Positions 43,818-53,409 of a stretch of 64,000 nucleotides of DNA are shown in pieces (position 1 is the stretch's first letter; each line of letters opens with the position of its first letter). The notes beneath the pieces are model-generated. The model saw only the letters and a program-made list of their open reading frames with translations. It searched no databases and was not told the origin of the DNA. The position numbers were made by a program, and so were the translations under genes. The stretch comes from an uncultured Chloroflexota bacterium (GTDB lineage Bacteria; Chloroflexota; UBA11872; VXNJ01): assembly GCA_913043205.1 (NCBI GenBank), contig CAJWLF010000001.1:157357-221356 (forward strand), in the 5' to 3' direction.

Positions 43818-44801
43818 ATGGCCAAGGTAGTGCTGTACGTTGATGACCGTACTTTGTCAGGAGAAATTGACTGGATGCGAGGGCGCCTCGCTGAGTGTGG
43901 CCACGCACTTGTTCATATGCCTGAGTATATGAATTTGACTCATGAAAGTGACCGGCAACGCTTTCTGATCGAATCCCTTGATGGAATAGATGCTGCTTTG
44001 CTCGGAGGTGAACGATTTACACGAGAGGTGATCACATCAGGCAGGCAGTTGAAGGTTATATCTCGTGCCGGAGTTGGCTATGATCGAGTAGATGTGCAAG
44101 CTGCCCAAGATATGGGAATCCCTGTCCTTATTGGCGTCGGTTCCAATGACGTGTCCGTGGCAGAGTATGCGTTTGCTTTGGTTCTCGGCTTGTCACGGCG
44201 AATGCTCCAAAATCATGATGCTGCCAAATCGGGCAATTGGAAGCAAGTCACTGGATTTGATGTCCAGGGTAAAACTTTAGGAATTGCGGGACTAGGAAGA
44301 ATAGGAAGAAATCTTGCACTTCGAGCGAGAGCCTTTGAAATGACTGTTATTGCATCGGAGCCCTTTCCCGATGTTGACTTTGTGACGAGTAATCATCTTG
44401 AGCTTGTCGATTTTGACTACTTGTGTCGATCTTGCGATTTTCTGTCCTTGAATTTACCGGTCACCGAAATCACTCGAGGTATTTTGAATAGAGACAGGCT
44501 GTTCAGCATGAAAGCGGGATCTTACGTTGTAAATACCGCTCGAGGTGAATTAATTGATGAAAAAGCCCTGTATGATGCTCTCTCCCAAGGACATTTAAGT
44601 GGAGCTGGTCTTGATGTTTTTTCGGTGGAGCCTCCGGACGGGTCCCCACTATTAAGACTTGATAATGTCATACTGAGTAGTCATATCGCGGGCAACTCGT
44701 CTGAAGCGATCACGCGTATGTGGCAGCAAGCAACAGAAAATGTTATAAGTACGTTATCCGGTGATTTGCCTCGCGGATGCGTGGTCAATGACATGTCGTG
44801 A
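43818..44801 (+). CDS. D-2-hydroxyacid dehydrogenase (phosphoglycerate dehydrogenase-like)
   Basis: NAD-dependent oxidation of D-2-hydroxy acids or reduction of 2-keto acids. About 327 residues. GKTLGIAGLGRIGRNLALRA is the nucleotide-binding GxGxxG segment; NTARGELIDEKALYDAL holds the catalytic Arg, LDVFSVEPP the Glu and SSHIAGNSSEA the His. ATG 43818 has GGAG seven bases upstream, so the TTG at 43806 is not needed. Its neighbours suggest a sugar-acid or glycerate substrate rather than serine synthesis. Confidence 0.9.
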   Translation: MAKVVLYVDDRTLSGEIDWMRGRLAECGHALVHMPEYMNLTHESDRQRFLIESLDGIDAALLGGERFTREVITSGRQLKVISRAGVGYDRVDVQAAQDMGIPVLIGVGSNDVSVAEYAFALVLGLSRRMLQNHDAAKSGNWKQVTGFDVQGKTLGIAGLGRIGRNLALRARAFEMTVIASEPFPDVDFVTSNHLELVDFDYLCRSCDFLSLNLPVTEITRGILNRDRLFSMKAGSYVVNTARGELIDEKALYDALSQGHLSGAGLDVFSVEPPDGSPLLRLDNVILSSHIAGNSSEAITRMWQQATENVISTLSGDLPRGCVVNDMS

Positions 44802-44924
44802 TAGGTCTTGTTGCCGCGCCAGGTACAGTAAGTACGGAGGTTTATTGTCGCTTTTAGGCCCAAAACCTTAACTGATAAAGTTGTACTTGCACCCGATCAA
44901 CGCATCCTGTCCAGAAGGGATCTG

Positions 44925-46358
44925 TTGGCTTCTGGTCCGGCAGGTATTGTGGCTGCCGCTGCGATTACCTTTCCTGGTTGTGATAGTCCAGAAGTGGTAG
45001 CGGTAGATTATTCTGAACATAGGGGTCACATAACAGGGCAGAATTCCGATTTTGAAAATTCCAATCGTAAAGTTTCCGACTCGGAAACAGCTATGGATTT
45101 GGACACAATTTCCGGGCAGAACGGCGCGCAAGTTGTTAAAGGCAAGAATTCGTTGTCTCACATAGCTGGTCCAGTGAAGGTAAATTACGCGAATATAGAT
45201 GATTTTGATGAGCGCGCATTTGGTATTCTTGCAAAAGAACTATTAGATACGCATCCTGCGATTAATATTGAACGTATTCCTCAATCTGACCAGCAGTACT
45301 CTCCCAATTCGGTAATATTGGATCTTTACGAACGGGGTTTTATTGGCGAGTTGCCGGACGTTTTTCAGGCTCAATGGGGACGGCCTTTAATTCAGAGATT
45401 CGTAGAGCAAGACAAACTGATTCCAGTCGATGATATTTTTCAATCCTCTGTATTACGAAATCAATATCCCGATCGATTTCTGTCAGTTGGTGAGGTAAAG
45501 GGGAGCATCTGGGGTGTCCCTATGAGCATTGGTAGGTCGAACTTAATGTGGTTCGACGTACAATTTTTTGAATCTACCGGAATAGATAGCCCCTCTCACT
45601 GGAATAATTGGGGCGAAGCATTTGAAGCAATGAGTCAAATTAAGGAGTTAGGTGTGATACCTTTTGCCGTCGATAAATCGGATCCGCTTCATTTTGCCCA
45701 CATATTTGAAAATATTCTTCTGTCCGAACTAGGCCCTTTGCCATATACAAAATTGTTTTCGGGGGAAGTGTCGTGGCTTGATTCGGGGGTGAGCAAATGT
45801 CTCAATATCCTCAAGAAACTCCTGGTCGACTTTGCAGACCCTAATGCCGGAACTAGGGAGCATGATGATGCGCTAGATGCTGTTTTATCAAAACGATCAG
45901 TTCTGACGATATTTAATGAGCAAGGGTTAAAGCTTTTGTATAGAAAAGGTGTTGATACTGGAGTATCTTTTTGTCCATCTCCTGGGACCCGAGGGGTTTT
46001 TAGTTTTGTGAGTAATGCTTTTTACGCTTCTAGATTGACGACAAACCCTGAGGCTGTGGCCGCTTGGCTGACTTTGGTTTCGAATCGGCATCTACAGGAC
46101 CAGTATAATCAGATGAGAGTGTCGCTTCCGCCAAGGTTTGATGCAGACAAATCAATGTATACCGAAGATCAGCGAAGACTGTTACATGATTGGAAACGCG
46201 ACTATATTGTTCCTAGTGTTGTATTTGGGTTAGCCTCTGATTTATTGGGGCATAGTAATTTCGTAAACGCACTTCAGTTTTTCAGTAGACGTTTGGACGT
46301 TGAATCGGTGCAAAAATATTTAGCTGATCGATGCTCATTTGGGACGTCCTGTCGGTAA
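44925..46358 (+). CDS. Extracellular solute-binding protein (family 1), Tat-type lipoprotein
   Basis: Sugar-binding component of an ABC importer: VKVNYANIDDFDERAF, DVFQAQWGRPLIQRFVEQ, IPVDDIF and SIWGVPMSIGRSNLMWFD are typical of MalE-like proteins. The nearest standard start is TTG 44925, but the frame upstream reads SRRDLL (44910-44927) directly before a hydrophobic stretch ending in FPGC. This is a twin-arginine lipoprotein signal, so translation must begin further upstream. GGAGG at 44836-44840 lies before the open frame, whose best in-frame candidate would be ATT 44844. Mature length is about 450 residues. No permease or ATPase is adjacent. Confidence 0.82.
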   Translation: MASGPAGIVAAAAITFPGCDSPEVVAVDYSEHRGHITGQNSDFENSNRKVSDSETAMDLDTISGQNGAQVVKGKNSLSHIAGPVKVNYANIDDFDERAFGILAKELLDTHPAINIERIPQSDQQYSPNSVILDLYERGFIGELPDVFQAQWGRPLIQRFVEQDKLIPVDDIFQSSVLRNQYPDRFLSVGEVKGSIWGVPMSIGRSNLMWFDVQFFESTGIDSPSHWNNWGEAFEAMSQIKELGVIPFAVDKSDPLHFAHIFENILLSELGPLPYTKLFSGEVSWLDSGVSKCLNILKKLLVDFADPNAGTREHDDALDAVLSKRSVLTIFNEQGLKLLYRKGVDTGVSFCPSPGTRGVFSFVSNAFYASRLTTNPEAVAAWLTLVSNRHLQDQYNQMRVSLPPRFDADKSMYTEDQRRLLHDWKRDYIVPSVVFGLASDLLGHSNFVNALQFFSRRLDVESVQKYLADRCSFGTSCR

Positions 46359-46387
46359 TCTTTTGACCTTAATCTGGTGTATTTTCA

Positions 46388-49300
46388 ATGGGCTCTAATT
46401 CCGTGGATGCATTTTCAATGTTGTCAGTGATTGCAACACTGCTCGCAATGATGGCTTTAGTAGTTCCACTGTGTAGAAGAGTAGTTCCGGCGGGTAATTT
46501 CTGGTACGCAGTCGCTTTTGCGCCAACAGTAAGTGTCGCAACAGTGATACTCATTTCCTCGATCCTCTTTCATATTATGCCCGCCCAATTTGCCACGTGG
46601 ATGTGCGTACTGGTCATGGCCATACTGGGTGTCCTATTTGCGTATATTGATAGGTATCCATTATGGACGGCTCTGCGTACTGCGACCCCAGTTTTCGTTC
46701 TCTCCGGCCTGGTCGGGTTGTTGGGCCTATGGGCGGTTCTCCAAGTAAATCGCATGCGAATGCTGTTTTTGGATGAACCTATTCATCTGAGTTTGATGTC
46801 GACTATAGCCAATGGTAATTTTCCTGTTATGTTGCCTTGGGCGCCTGGCCTGGCATCTAAATACCATTATGGAGTTGATCTCCATGCTGCTGTTATTCAA
46901 CTGCTAACCGCTCAGTCACCCATTGTCATAGCTGAATTGATTCATCCATGGTATGCGATTTGCCTAGCCTCTTCAGTCATGGGTCTGGTATTTGCATTGT
47001 CCAGGTCTTGGACAGCTGCGGTTATAGGAATGTTGTTTTCGGTTTTCGCCCCCAATTTTGTTACGTATGGCGTCCCCAATGTGATGTTTTCTGACTTTCG
47101 GTCAGTTGGCGAAGTATTGGCTAGTTGGATTGCAACCATCGGTTTTCACGAATATCGAGATATTGTGGATCCAGGCCAAATTGTTGTTCCCCAACGAATA
47201 TTTGGAAGAGCGTTACTCGTAATGTCATTATTCATGGCGATCCGCATACGCCACGCAACAACGACTCGCTTAGTGATTATGGGAACGGTGGTAGGGATGA
47301 TTGCTGTTGTGGAGATTGGTATCTTTGCTATAGCTATAGTCGCTTTGAGTGCTGTAATAGCCTGGGAATTGTTGTTGAATACGCCTACGACGGTTAAGGA
47401 TGGTGCTAGGCCTATAATCTGTATCGGGGTAGCTATCATAGTGAGCATCTTTGTGGGTGGGCCAATCACTGATACGTTATTCCGTGGGGCCGGTGATGCA
47501 TCATTGCTGCGAATCCAAACCCCTAAGACTCTTGGCTATCTAACTACCTTAGTGGAAAACCGGGAAGACAGAGTGATCGGCTTTGCTCCATGGATGAATG
47601 TCGGTTGGAGTATTACGACTAGCTTGCTTGTCTTCGCTTCCGTGCTGTTAAGGTCTCGCCCTCTTGGGGTTTTGGCGGTTGGAGGTGTAGCCGGTGTTGC
47701 AGTCTTCTCTTTTGTTAGCTACACAGCTCACGATGACTCTATCCGATTGATCGAATACTCCTCCACAATCTCTGTGATTGGCTTAATCTCCGCGGCTGGG
47801 TTAATTATTAATGGATTTAAGACTCATTTCACCAAAGTAATACTGTATTCGGTTTTTGTATTGTTGGTCGTTGTCCCATCTGTCGGTCCGGGTCTTGCTT
47901 CTAACCTACGGAGTGCTGGTTATGTTTTTATAAATTCAAGTGTGGAAAGAGATAATTACAATCGGTTAAGTATGAGATCACGTTATTCGAATCAATTAGC
48001 AAATTCCTCTGAAATGTTGTCTTGGATACGAAACAATATCCCAAAATCAGCCTCGATTCTTTCCCCTTGGCCTATATCTATAACTGTTGGTTCTGGTCGA
48101 TACGGACTGCTGACTCCGGTTGAGATCGTTCAGAATGAGCCATTTGCTGGCCCACGATACATAGATGCCTGGACTTCATTAGATAGGGAGTCTTTGAACG
48201 AACTTGGTGCAGAGTTTGTCCATGTTGATTTTATGACATTTTCTGCTTTGAGTGATCGTGTTGCCCAATCGCTGGATGACCCAGAGAGATATTCCCTGAT
48301 TTATGATTCCTTTCAAAGCCCGAACACTTTGAAAAGACATAGGTTGTACAAACTTGTGATGCCTTTGAAGGCTGCTGCCACTCCTCCTCTCCAATCGCTC
48401 CGTGAGGCTGTGTCACTGCCTCAGCCAGTATTTTTCAGCGCAGCTATACCTGGGTCTCTCAGCCCGGCGTTGGCAGTCGTATTTAAAGATTTGCCAATTG
48501 AAATCGAAGACGATCTCCCGGGCCATCTGAGAACCCATCTGAACGTTCGTAGACCTCACCTAGACACAAAATATCTCGTCTATCCGGATTGGTTCCATTA
48601 TTCATCTGTAGGGAATTCGATGACTGCTTCAGTATCGTTGGCTGGTATTTCAATGTACGATCTCAATTCATTTTTAGGGCTCATTGGGCCGATACGTCCC
48701 GGCGAATTATGGGAAGAGTTAGTTATTAGCGGCCCTGCTGATCTTCAATTTTTCGCAGCGCCCTCCACCGTCATTGATATTCGGTCCGATGATGGAACGC
48801 AGCAAATCAAAAGTAATGGCGGAGTCTATTCAATATCGATTGAGGAACACGGTCCAATATTCGTTCGGTCTCGTGGGGGAGCGACTCCAGCTGTCCTATA
48901 TGCGACTATCGGACATCCTATAGACCATGGTCATATTCATGGGGAACTTCAAAGCGCCGATACCCATGCCCTAGAATCTGGTGAGCCGGCCGTAGCGATC
49001 GAAGCAGACTATGTCGGAGACAAGATAATCGTTCGAAGTCTATGGTCTGATGCAGGGCAGCCTATTTCTGATATAGGGTTTGAATGGGTAATGCTTCCAA
49101 TGGAATTTGAACTAATTGACGCGCCAGATGTTTCTTCTTCTGGTATTCGGGATCTCTCTTTTTCCGAGGCAGTTGTTGATTTGTCCGATGCAATAGGGGC
49201 TAGATGGCCGTCAGGACTAAATTCATCCGCATCATTCGATATGGTGTTGGAACAATTCGATCTTAAATCATTGAGACCTAGTTTGATTAATCCCGAGTCC

Positions 49301-49522
49301 GGCGAACTTTTGCTTAACGATGGCATTCGATTTCTGCGCCCGGGTCCGTATGTGGTCTATTTGACTGCTGTCAAACATACAAGCGATGGAAGAACTCCCA
49401 TATACGCAAGTCCCTCATATAAACTGCATATAGGTGAAGATGCAACCCCTGAAACTTTTGCCTCGATAGGAGAATTAGACGCTAGATTGTTGAAGCTTTT
49501 GCCGTGGATGCAATCTCAGTGA
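46388..49522 (+). CDS. Very large multi-pass membrane protein, possible GT-C-type glycosyltransferase
   Basis: 1044 residues. The first ~520 contain about a dozen hydrophobic helices. A loop after residue 120 has Asp129-Glu130 and His133 (MLFLDEPIH), then YHYGVDLHAAVIQLL, reminiscent of the acidic first loop of GT-C enzymes that use lipid-linked sugars. Residues about 540-1044 look soluble and beta-rich, probably outside the membrane. No family is confidently assigned. It follows the binding-protein gene by 29 bases and precedes a sulfatase, so a role in surface glycan handling is possible. Confidence 0.68.
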   Translation: MGSNSVDAFSMLSVIATLLAMMALVVPLCRRVVPAGNFWYAVAFAPTVSVATVILISSILFHIMPAQFATWMCVLVMAILGVLFAYIDRYPLWTALRTATPVFVLSGLVGLLGLWAVLQVNRMRMLFLDEPIHLSLMSTIANGNFPVMLPWAPGLASKYHYGVDLHAAVIQLLTAQSPIVIAELIHPWYAICLASSVMGLVFALSRSWTAAVIGMLFSVFAPNFVTYGVPNVMFSDFRSVGEVLASWIATIGFHEYRDIVDPGQIVVPQRIFGRALLVMSLFMAIRIRHATTTRLVIMGTVVGMIAVVEIGIFAIAIVALSAVIAWELLLNTPTTVKDGARPIICIGVAIIVSIFVGGPITDTLFRGAGDASLLRIQTPKTLGYLTTLVENREDRVIGFAPWMNVGWSITTSLLVFASVLLRSRPLGVLAVGGVAGVAVFSFVSYTAHDDSIRLIEYSSTISVIGLISAAGLIINGFKTHFTKVILYSVFVLLVVVPSVGPGLASNLRSAGYVFINSSVERDNYNRLSMRSRYSNQLANSSEMLSWIRNNIPKSASILSPWPISITVGSGRYGLLTPVEIVQNEPFAGPRYIDAWTSLDRESLNELGAEFVHVDFMTFSALSDRVAQSLDDPERYSLIYDSFQSPNTLKRHRLYKLVMPLKAAATPPLQSLREAVSLPQPVFFSAAIPGSLSPALAVVFKDLPIEIEDDLPGHLRTHLNVRRPHLDTKYLVYPDWFHYSSVGNSMTASVSLAGISMYDLNSFLGLIGPIRPGELWEELVISGPADLQFFAAPSTVIDIRSDDGTQQIKSNGGVYSISIEEHGPIFVRSRGGATPAVLYATIGHPIDHGHIHGELQSADTHALESGEPAVAIEADYVGDKIIVRSLWSDAGQPISDIGFEWVMLPMEFELIDAPDVSSSGIRDLSFSEAVVDLSDAIGARWPSGLNSSASFDMVLEQFDLKSLRPSLINPESGELLLNDGIRFLRPGPYVVYLTAVKHTSDGRTPIYASPSYKLHIGEDATPETFASIGELDARLLKLLPWMQSQ

Positions 49523-49628
49523 CACCGACTACAATTTCAATTCAAACGCAATGTTCGATACTATTTCCAGACAGAGATATCGGTTTTTGTTCTTTGTTTA
49601 ATTATTTAATGGACCGGAGACTAATTTT

Positions 49629-51131
49629 ATGAAAGCAATCATGGTTATGTTCGACTCACTCAACCGGCATTTTCTTCCTAATTACGGTAATGATTGGGTT
49701 AAGGCACCTAATTTCGAACGTCTCGGACAGAATAGCGTGACATTTGATCAAGCTTGGATTGGGAGTATGCCCTGTATGCCAGCTCGCAGAGAGCTTCATA
49801 CTGGAAGGTACAACTTTCTTCACCGAAGCTGGGGTCCACTTGAGCCGTTTGATGATTCGGCACCAGAACTACTCAAAAATAGTGGCATCTACACCCACCA
49901 AGTAACCGACCATCAACACTACTTTGAGGATGGTGGTGGTACATACCACCATAGATACAATTCTTGGGATTTCTCCAGAGGGCATGAAGGAGATGCTTGG
50001 AAGGGTCACGTGGCCGATCCGGAGCTGCCAGAAGGAGTCGTGAATACCCGGCCTGGTCCGACTTGGAGACAGGATTGGGTAAATCGTCAATATATGACAA
50101 AGGAACACCAACAGCCGCAGGCAAAAACGTTTAAGGCAGGCCTAGAGTTTATAGAGAAAAATGTGAGCGAAGACAATTGGTTTCTGCAAATTGAAACATT
50201 TGATCCACATGAGCCGTTCTTTACCCAGCAGAACTATAAGGACCTTTATCCACACGATTATGATGGGCCTCATTTTGATTGGCCACCTTATTCCGAGGTC
50301 GAACAACCTAGGGAGCAGGTGGAGCATGTACGTAATGAATATGCGGCCCTAGTAAGCATGTGTGACCATTATCTCGGCAAGGTATTGGACACGATGGATA
50401 GTAATAATATGTGGGATGACACCATGTTGATCGTGACTACAGACCATGGGTTTTTGCTAGGTGAGCACGGCTGGTGGGCAAAATGCATCCAGCCTTTTTA
50501 TAAGGAAGTGGCTCGTATCCCCTTCTTTGTATGGGATCCTAGAAGTGGTCGGAAAGGCGTGAGAAATAGCCATCTTGTTCAAAACATTGATGTGCCGGCG
50601 ACATTATTGGAATATTTTGATGTTGATTTACCTGCTGACATGCAAGGTATACCCCTTCGTGACACTGTGAGTAATGACTCTCCTACAAGGGAAGCGATTC
50701 TTTTTGGGATTATGGGTGGTCATGTCAATTGTACAGACGGGAAATATGTATATATGCACCCGCCAGAGGAAGAAAATCAGCCACTGAATCAATATACGCT
50801 GATGACAACCCATATGAGAGAGCGTATGCCTGTCGCAGAATTGCAAGAGGTAGGCTTGGCAAAACCGTTTAGTTTCACCAAGGGGGTTTCGACATTGAAG
50901 ATACCCGTCACTTTTGGCGGCGGGTTTCTTAAGAGACCCGGTGGTGGATTGGCTAAGCTGCTGTTTGATTTAGATGATGATCCCGATCAAGAATCCCCAC
51001 TTGAAAATACGGCTGTGGAGGCTCAAATGCGGAGCCGAATTGTTCAATTGATGCTGGATAATGATGCGCCGATCGAACAATATGAAAGGTTGGGCCTGCA
51101 AGCGGAATTCGAGTCACAACGCGCTACCTGA
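49629..51131 (+). CDS. Type I sulfatase
   Basis: 500 residues. The formylglycine Cys is Cys49 in CMPAR (CxPxR), followed by ELHTGRYNFLHR. The N-terminus MVMFDSLNRHFLPNYG contributes the first metal ligand. IETFDPHEPF, VTTDHGFLLGEHGWWAK and the long C-terminal part resemble alkaline-phosphatase-superfamily sulfatases acting on carbohydrates. GGAGACTAATTTT precedes the ATG. It differs clearly from the other three sulfatases here, indicating a different substrate. Confidence 0.92.
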   Translation: MKAIMVMFDSLNRHFLPNYGNDWVKAPNFERLGQNSVTFDQAWIGSMPCMPARRELHTGRYNFLHRSWGPLEPFDDSAPELLKNSGIYTHQVTDHQHYFEDGGGTYHHRYNSWDFSRGHEGDAWKGHVADPELPEGVVNTRPGPTWRQDWVNRQYMTKEHQQPQAKTFKAGLEFIEKNVSEDNWFLQIETFDPHEPFFTQQNYKDLYPHDYDGPHFDWPPYSEVEQPREQVEHVRNEYAALVSMCDHYLGKVLDTMDSNNMWDDTMLIVTTDHGFLLGEHGWWAKCIQPFYKEVARIPFFVWDPRSGRKGVRNSHLVQNIDVPATLLEYFDVDLPADMQGIPLRDTVSNDSPTREAILFGIMGGHVNCTDGKYVYMHPPEEENQPLNQYTLMTTHMRERMPVAELQEVGLAKPFSFTKGVSTLKIPVTFGGGFLKRPGGGLAKLLFDLDDDPDQESPLENTAVEAQMRSRIVQLMLDNDAPIEQYERLGLQAEFESQRAT

Positions 51132-51191
51132 TAATTAATGGAAAATGATGGGTGATAGATCGTCCGATTAGTTGCCTGGCACGTTATGCAT

Positions 51192-52022
51192 TTAGTTGGA
51201 TGCGAGTGCCATAAAATCACGAAGAGGTACATCATTGCTGTCTGGTGAATACCGGTTATTTTCAGAGGATGTTTGGCCCATCAGTTGACGCCTTATGGCA
51301 CCTGATCTCTGAATCATTTCACCAGTTATGGTCATTTCATCTTTGGGTCGTATCCATCTATATCCGTACCCATACATCAAGGCAAGTCTCGTAACGTCTG
51401 AAGTATTAGGGCTAGCCGCATGCCACAGTCGACGATCGAATATGATTGCTCCGCCGGCTGGTACGGTAGCGGGAATTGCTCCGTTAGGCTGTTGGTTTGT
51501 CGGAATATCCAAAGACCGTTGCAAGTGGCTCCCGGGAACAAACCAGGTTGGACCCCGATTAAGTTTGGAAACATCCGATAAATAAAAGGCTACTTTGAGA
51601 GATAATCTGGCAGGGATCTCAATTTCATACATATCCGAAGTGCTTCTTCCCGAGTCTTGATGCCATTGGAGAGCTGTTGTTGACGAATCTTCATTGTTCC
51701 CAGGACTGATAGATAAATGGCTGTGGTAAAGGTAGATATTCCATCCGAGAATATCGGCCACCTTTGGAAAAACATTGGGATGGTCAAGCAACTCTTCGAA
51801 TACTGGGTGCAGGTGCAGGAAATCGGGCTTATGAACGCGCGATTCGAACCCAAAATGACTTTCGTTGCCTAGAGATCCGTCACGGTTGAGTTTCTCAATG
51901 GTTTCAGCGATATGTCTGGTTTCTTTAAATGACAGTGCGTCAGGGACCACAAGATATCCTTCGGTGTCGAACTGATTTCTTTCTTCATCGGTTAATCGGT
52001 TAAGTGAGTAATCAGATTTCAT
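51192..52022 (-). CDS. Phytanoyl-CoA dioxygenase (PhyH) family protein
   Basis: Fe(II)/2-oxoglutarate-dependent oxygenase of 276 residues. The iron site is His-x-Asp in ALQWHQDSGRS plus the distal His in RRLWHAASPNTSD; the 2-oxoglutarate-binding Arg lies in VTRLALMYGYGYRW. The N-terminus LTDEERNQFDTEGYLVVPDAL is the family opening. It probably hydroxylates a small organic molecule; the lipid substrate of the name is not implied. It lies 47 bases downstream of a second PhyH gene on the same strand. Confidence 0.9.
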   Translation of the reverse strand: MKSDYSLNRLTDEERNQFDTEGYLVVPDALSFKETRHIAETIEKLNRDGSLGNESHFGFESRVHKPDFLHLHPVFEELLDHPNVFPKVADILGWNIYLYHSHLSISPGNNEDSSTTALQWHQDSGRSTSDMYEIEIPARLSLKVAFYLSDVSKLNRGPTWFVPGSHLQRSLDIPTNQQPNGAIPATVPAGGAIIFDRRLWHAASPNTSDVTRLALMYGYGYRWIRPKDEMTITGEMIQRSGAIRRQLMGQTSSENNRYSPDSNDVPLRDFMALASN

Positions 52023-52069
52023 TACCGGAGGCCTCTCAAGTCAGTCTATTCCGTCAGGACTAGCACTAT

Positions 52070-52852
52070 TTAACGTAAATTGTTCCATGTTTCTTGGACT
52101 CTTCCTGCATTTGTGTCGACCTCGTCAATCCATGGATGCCTGAACGTGTTTTTACGAAAATAATCGTCTATTCCAGATATATCTTGGTCACCCAGTAATC
52201 CGGTTTGCATTTTGCCGCGGTCATAGCGAATCTTGAACATGTAACGAGCTGTATCCGAATGATTTGGTTGAGCACAGTGCCACGCAAGTGAGTGAGTAAA
52301 TATGATGCGACCACCTGGCCCTGACAGGTGTTTTTGGCCCCGGAAATTTCTATATCTGCTGAGGTCCCGCCCTGACACCGACCTTAAATGTGATCCGGGA
52401 AGTATCAAAGTGGGTCCCATTTCACGCGGTACGTCGTGAGGAAAATATAGGGTTAGTAAATCGTATTTCCAAGGTTTGTTGTCAATCAATTGTACCTGTG
52501 ATTTGTCTTGATCCACATGCCATGTCTGTGAGACTTCCTGCCCAGCTGGGGTTATATGTAACCATGAATGGTTTTTAGTATGGTCTGCTCCCATAAGGCC
52601 ATTCAGAATTCTCTGAAATTCAGGTAGCTTATGGACTTCCCGTACTGCCTCCGAGCTGTCCCAGAAGAGATCGAGTTCGAGGCCCGTCCATTTTGCGTCT
52701 TGCGGCGAATCTTTAGCGTCTTTGTGGACTTGCTCATTGAGACTTTGAGGCACTAGGTGGGGTAATTCAAGGTATCCATCAAGGACCCACTTGGCTAGCT
52801 CTTTAGGAGTCAACATTCCTGTTGCCGATTTCTGGTTAACTCTCGTCTCCAT
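52070..52852 (-). CDS. Phytanoyl-CoA dioxygenase (PhyH) family protein
   Basis: 260 residues. Iron ligands are in SQTWHVDQDKS (His-x-Asp) and FTHSLAWHCAQPNHSD (distal His), with the Arg in DTARYMFKIRYDR. TPKELAKWVLDGYLELPHLVP is the N-terminal motif. The sequence is diverged from the adjacent 51192-52022 protein, so the pair probably acts on different positions or molecules. A small acidic unknown protein is encoded just upstream, 37 bases away. Confidence 0.9.
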   Translation of the reverse strand: METRVNQKSATGMLTPKELAKWVLDGYLELPHLVPQSLNEQVHKDAKDSPQDAKWTGLELDLFWDSSEAVREVHKLPEFQRILNGLMGADHTKNHSWLHITPAGQEVSQTWHVDQDKSQVQLIDNKPWKYDLLTLYFPHDVPREMGPTLILPGSHLRSVSGRDLSRYRNFRGQKHLSGPGGRIIFTHSLAWHCAQPNHSDTARYMFKIRYDRGKMQTGLLGDQDISGIDDYFRKNTFRHPWIDEVDTNAGRVQETWNNLR

Positions 52853-52889
52853 TTTGTCTCCTTATTTTTTTATGTTAGCTAATCATTTG

Positions 52890-53228
52890 TCAGACAATTT
52901 TTTCAAGTATGTATTCGTATCTAAGATGGCCTTGTTCGAAATCTTTTGGGTCATCTAGAAGAGCGGGTGTTTGGATTACGTGCCAGTCATCCTGCATTGC
53001 TTCAATAACCGATTCATATGGTGGCTCATCCTCGTCACCAGGCTGCATGATGACGCCATGGCCTACGTCCGACTCGGCTGGTATGTTGCCATTCTCACTT
53101 GTTTGTCTAGCGTCAGCACCGGGTCTAAGGTCAGCACCACTTCTAAGGGTAGGATCAAATAAAGCCCACGCCACCACTGCTGATGATAAATCGGGGTTTT
53201 GGAGATGAAGAATAAGTAACTTTTGCAG
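52890..53228 (-). CDS. Small acidic protein of unknown function
   Basis: The conserved-looking end (EDEPPYESVIEAMQDDWHVI, then FEQGHLRYEYILEKIV) is acidic and helical. The nearest standard start is GTG 53177 (95 residues), but the frame stays open upstream and coding-like (KLLILHLQNPDLSSA) back to a CTG at 53228, which has AGGGAG six bases upstream. That gives 112 residues and is my preferred, non-standard start. No family recognised. Position ahead of two PhyH genes suggests an associated function. Confidence 0.5.
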   Translation of the reverse strand: MQKLLILHLQNPDLSSAVVAWALFDPTLRSGADLRPGADARQTSENGNIPAESDVGHGVIMQPGDEDEPPYESVIEAMQDDWHVIQTPALLDDPKDFEQGHLRYEYILEKIV

Positions 53229-53409
53229 CTGTCTCTCCCTGAAAGAATGCTTACGTTGCTAGTTGCTATAGGGTCTACGTCTTTCAATTCTAAGTGTAAC
53301 TAATCTTAAAATACTAGTTCAAGTCATGTCTTGTAGTTTGTTGATGATGGGCTAAGTTTGTATAGTCTAAGGAAGTAAGTCCGTATAGGTTAGTGATGAA
53401 AGAGGTTGC

